DNA from: Actinomycetota bacterium
GTDB lineage: Bacteria > Actinomycetota > Actinomycetes > Nanopelagicales > Nanopelagicaceae
Reading direction: 5' to 3'
DNA length: 8,811 nucleotides
Assembly: GCA_009927705.1 (NCBI GenBank)
Contig: RFMK01000151.1
Location: 1 to 8,811, forward strand
Both the position numbers and the translations under genes were made by a program. Under the pieces are notes generated by a model, which was not told where the DNA came from, made no database searches, and saw nothing but the letters and a program-made list of their open reading frames with translations. This document shows positions 6,732 to 8,811 of the stretch, piece after piece; position 1 is the first letter of the stretch, and every line of letters begins with the position of its first letter.

Positions 6732-7934
6732 ATGAAGAAAGATCACCAAGACCTATCTCCAGAAACGCGCGCAATCATTCGCGCACAGATGACACGTCGC
6801 TCACTTCTTGTTGGCGCTGGCGCTATTGCTGGTGCAACGACGCTTGCAGCGTGCGGAACTGGTTCATCGGAATCAACGTCGACCGCAGTTGTGGACGTAA
6901 GCGATACTGAAAAGATTGTTCGTTGGGCGAACTGGCCTCTCTATCTTGACTATGACTCCGATAAGAAGGAGTACCCAACTCTCAAAGCTTTCGAGCAAGC
7001 GACCGGAATTGCTGCGACTTACACCGAAGATATTGATGACAACAATTCCTTCTACGGAAAAGTTCAAGGCCAACTCTCAATCGGAACCGATATTGGCTAT
7101 GACGTTGTAACGCCGACAGATTGGATGGCGGGACGTTGGATCGAACAGGGTTACGCCCAGAAGTTTGATGCCGCGAACATTCCAAATAAAGGAAATATCC
7201 GTTCGATTCTCGCCAATGTTGGATTCGACCAGGGACGTAATTACTCGTTGACTTGGCAATCTGGTTTTGCTGGTTTTGGCTGGAACACTCAGAAACTCCC
7301 TAAGGGCGTTCGCACCCTCGAAGATCTCTTTGCTCCTGCAAATAAAGGTCGCATCATGGTTCTTTCTGAGCTCCGCGACACAATCGGAATCATCATGCAA
7401 TATCAGGGCGTTGATCCATCTGGCGATTTCACCGAAGATCAATATATGAATGCAATTGATTTCCTCAAAGGAAAAATCGCTGACGGCTTTATCCGCCAAG
7501 TTAAAGGCAATTCATACTCTGAAAGCCTGGTTAATGGCGATGCGGTCGCAGTCATCGGATGGTCTGGAGATATCTTCATCCTTAAGTCCGAAAACAACGG
7601 CAAATTCGACTTTGCAATCCCAGAATCAGGTGGAATGTTGTGGAGCGACAACATGTTGATTCCATCAACATCGACTCACAAGAAGAACGCCGAAGCTCTC
7701 ATCAACTACTACTACGAACCAGCAGTCGCAGCACAAGTTGCGGCTTACGTGAATTACATCTGTCCAGTGGAAGCTGCTCAACCAGAACTTGAGAAGATTG
7801 ATCCAAAGCTGGCAGAAAGTCCATTCATATTCCCAGACGAAGCTACGTTGGCGAAGGTCAAGGTATTCCGTTCTCTCACATCAGATGAGGCTACGAAATA
7901 TCAAACCGCGTTTGACGAAGCAGTCGGTAACTAG
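6732..7934 (+). CDS. spermidine/putrescine ABC transporter substrate-binding lipoprotein (PotD-like)
   Basis: Extracytoplasmic receptor that captures polyamines and delivers them to an ABC importer. The 400-residue product begins with a hydrophilic stretch (1-20), then a twin-arginine-like motif TRRSLLV (21-27), a hydrophobic core and the lipobox TLAAC, with C41 as the expected lipidation site; a Ser/Thr-rich linker follows. The mature part starts with VRWANWPLYLDYD and has PotD-type blocks: DNNSFYGKV, a YDVVTPTDWM loop, WQSGFAGFGWN, and a late GWSGDI segment. Polyamine is the best guess because of the fold family, the PotA-type ATPase 21 bases downstream and the aminobutyraldehyde dehydrogenase upstream; which polyamine is unknown. 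The ATG at 6732 has only a weak purine-rich region before it. An internal ATG at 6789 (MTRRSLL) is possible, but a hydrophilic extension before the RR motif is common for Tat substrates. Confidence 0.88.
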   Translation: MKKDHQDLSPETRAIIRAQMTRRSLLVGAGAIAGATTLAACGTGSSESTSTAVVDVSDTEKIVRWANWPLYLDYDSDKKEYPTLKAFEQATGIAATYTEDIDDNNSFYGKVQGQLSIGTDIGYDVVTPTDWMAGRWIEQGYAQKFDAANIPNKGNIRSILANVGFDQGRNYSLTWQSGFAGFGWNTQKLPKGVRTLEDLFAPANKGRIMVLSELRDTIGIIMQYQGVDPSGDFTEDQYMNAIDFLKGKIADGFIRQVKGNSYSESLVNGDAVAVIGWSGDIFILKSENNGKFDFAIPESGGMLWSDNMLIPSTSTHKKNAEALINYYYEPAVAAQVAAYVNYICPVEAAQPELEKIDPKLAESPFIFPDEATLAKVKVFRSLTSDEATKYQTAFDEAVGN

Positions 7935-7955
7935 GGGCTTGGTAAGTAGCCGCTG

Positions 7956-8811
7956 ATGGCGAACTCCAAAGTCTCGCAAGACACAGGCGATTTGGTTCTT
8001 AATCGCATCACAAAGTACTACGGAGATTTCTGCGCAGTAGATGATCTCTCGCTGACAATTCCTGATGGATCATTCTTTGCACTTCTCGGGCCATCAGGTT
8101 GTGGCAAGACCACAACGCTTCGCATGATTGCCGGACTTGAAGAACCATCACAAGGAACCATCAGCATCGGCGATACGGATATCACCACCCAGAAGCCTTA
8201 CCAACGTAACGTCAATACTGTCTTCCAGAACTATGCGCTCTTCCCACACTTGAGCATCTTCGAAAATATCGCATTCGGACTTCGCCGGCGAGGGATTAAA
8301 GATGTGAAGACTGAAGTTGAGAACGCTCTCAATCTTGTCGAGCTCGGTCATCTTGCCGAACGTAAACCCGCTCAACTCTCAGGCGGACAGCAACAACGAA
8401 TCGCAGTCGCTCGTGCAATTGTGAATCGACCAGAAGTACTTCTTCTTGATGAGCCCCTAGGCGCTCTTGACCTCAAATTGCGCCGACAGATGCAGATTGA
8501 ATTAAAGCGAATCCAAATGGAAGTTGGCATTACCTTCATCCACGTCACGCATGACCAAGAAGAAGCGATGACCATGGCAGACACAATTGCTGTGATGAAT
8601 CAAGGAAAAATCGAACAGATGGGTTCTGCTACCGATCTCTATGAATCTCCTAAGACGGCATTTGTCGCTAACTTCCTTGGCCAATGCAATCTCATCAAGG
8701 CAAAGGTTCAATCACGTGCAGGTGGAAAAGCAGTTGTGACCGCAAAAGGAATTTCTTTTGAAATCCCACTTTCGCGCGTCTCTACCGATAACGACTCGAT
8801 TCTCATGGGTG
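7956..8811 (+). CDS. potA: polyamine ABC transporter ATP-binding protein, PotA-like (partial, cut by window end)
   Basis: Cytoplasmic ATPase that powers the polyamine importer. The frame is open from ATG 7956 to the last base, giving 285 visible residues; the C-terminus lies outside. Visible motifs: Walker A GPSGCGKTT (45-53, with the cysteine usual in PotA/MalK-type ATPases), Q-loop Q91 in VFQNYALFPH, signature LSGGQQQR (141-148), Walker B VLLLDEP (161-167), D-loop near GALD (169-172) and switch histidine H199 in VTHDQEEAM. After GQCNLI (242-247) the start of the C-terminal TOBE region is seen. The gene begins 21 bases after the binding-protein stop with no clear Shine-Dalgarno; an in-frame TAG at 7947 rules out a longer form from an ordinary upstream start. 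Related sugar or Fe importers share the core, so the polyamine role rests on the neighbours. Permease genes potB and potC would be expected next. Confidence 0.92.
   Translation, partial: MANSKVSQDTGDLVLNRITKYYGDFCAVDDLSLTIPDGSFFALLGPSGCGKTTTLRMIAGLEEPSQGTISIGDTDITTQKPYQRNVNTVFQNYALFPHLSIFENIAFGLRRRGIKDVKTEVENALNLVELGHLAERKPAQLSGGQQQRIAVARAIVNRPEVLLLDEPLGALDLKLRRQMQIELKRIQMEVGITFIHVTHDQEEAMTMADTIAVMNQGKIEQMGSATDLYESPKTAFVANFLGQCNLIKAKVQSRAGGKAVVTAKGISFEIPLSRVSTDNDSILMG

Noticed and set aside
5976..6749. 257-codon open frame on the minus strand
   Set aside because: It lies antisense to the dehydrogenase gene, whose catalytic motifs are intact; its translation resembles no family I know, has no Shine-Dalgarno and starts inside the next gene.
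7936..7951. GGCT/AGCC stem between the binding-protein gene and potA
   Set aside because: Four pairs only and no T-run; expected by chance.

Overview
The window reads as a compact stretch of an actinobacterial chromosome of intermediate GC. The gene order rpsB-tsf-pyrH-frr-cdsA-rlmN is typical of Actinobacteria. The genes are tightly packed, several start with GTG, and the S2 protein ends in an actinobacterial-type tail (EPLADWEKELL). The moderate GC (judged by eye, not computed) and small intergenic gaps suggest a small-genome freshwater actinobacterium such as the acI/Planktophila lineage. That placement is inference; a Luna-type Microbacteriaceae member is an alternative.

Positions 1-211 hold no convincing gene. 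They contain a possible -10 box (16-21) and a run of five small hairpins leading to the Shine-Dalgarno of rpsB, so this looks like a structured mRNA leader. Positions 212-5187 hold six co-directional genes: ribosomal protein S2, elongation factor Ts, UMP kinase, ribosome recycling factor, phosphatidate cytidylyltransferase and the 23S rRNA/tRNA adenine-C2 methyltransferase RlmN. Gaps are 0 to 39 bases, and cdsA and rlmN overlap by four bases (ATGA). The set joins translation, pyrimidine nucleotide supply and phospholipid synthesis. The most striking unlisted signal is a perfect 13-bp inverted repeat at the start of pyrH. Its left arm contains nearly all of the Shine-Dalgarno and its loop holds the ATG.

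A 68-base gap (5188-5255) carries a promoter-like TTGATA-17-TAAACT pair and no clear terminator. It separates the housekeeping operon from a polyamine unit: a gamma-aminobutyraldehyde dehydrogenase-like enzyme (5256-6683), a Tat/lipobox-type polyamine-binding lipoprotein (6732-7934) and the PotA-type ATPase (from 7956, cut by the window end). Together they suggest import of putrescine or spermidine and oxidation of the putrescine-derived aldehyde to GABA. The permeases and the enzyme that makes the aldehyde are not in the window and may lie just downstream.

No tRNA, rRNA, CRISPR array, insertion sequence or phage gene was seen. All protein families are known; the candidates for something undescribed are the RNA-level elements at pyrH and rpsB.
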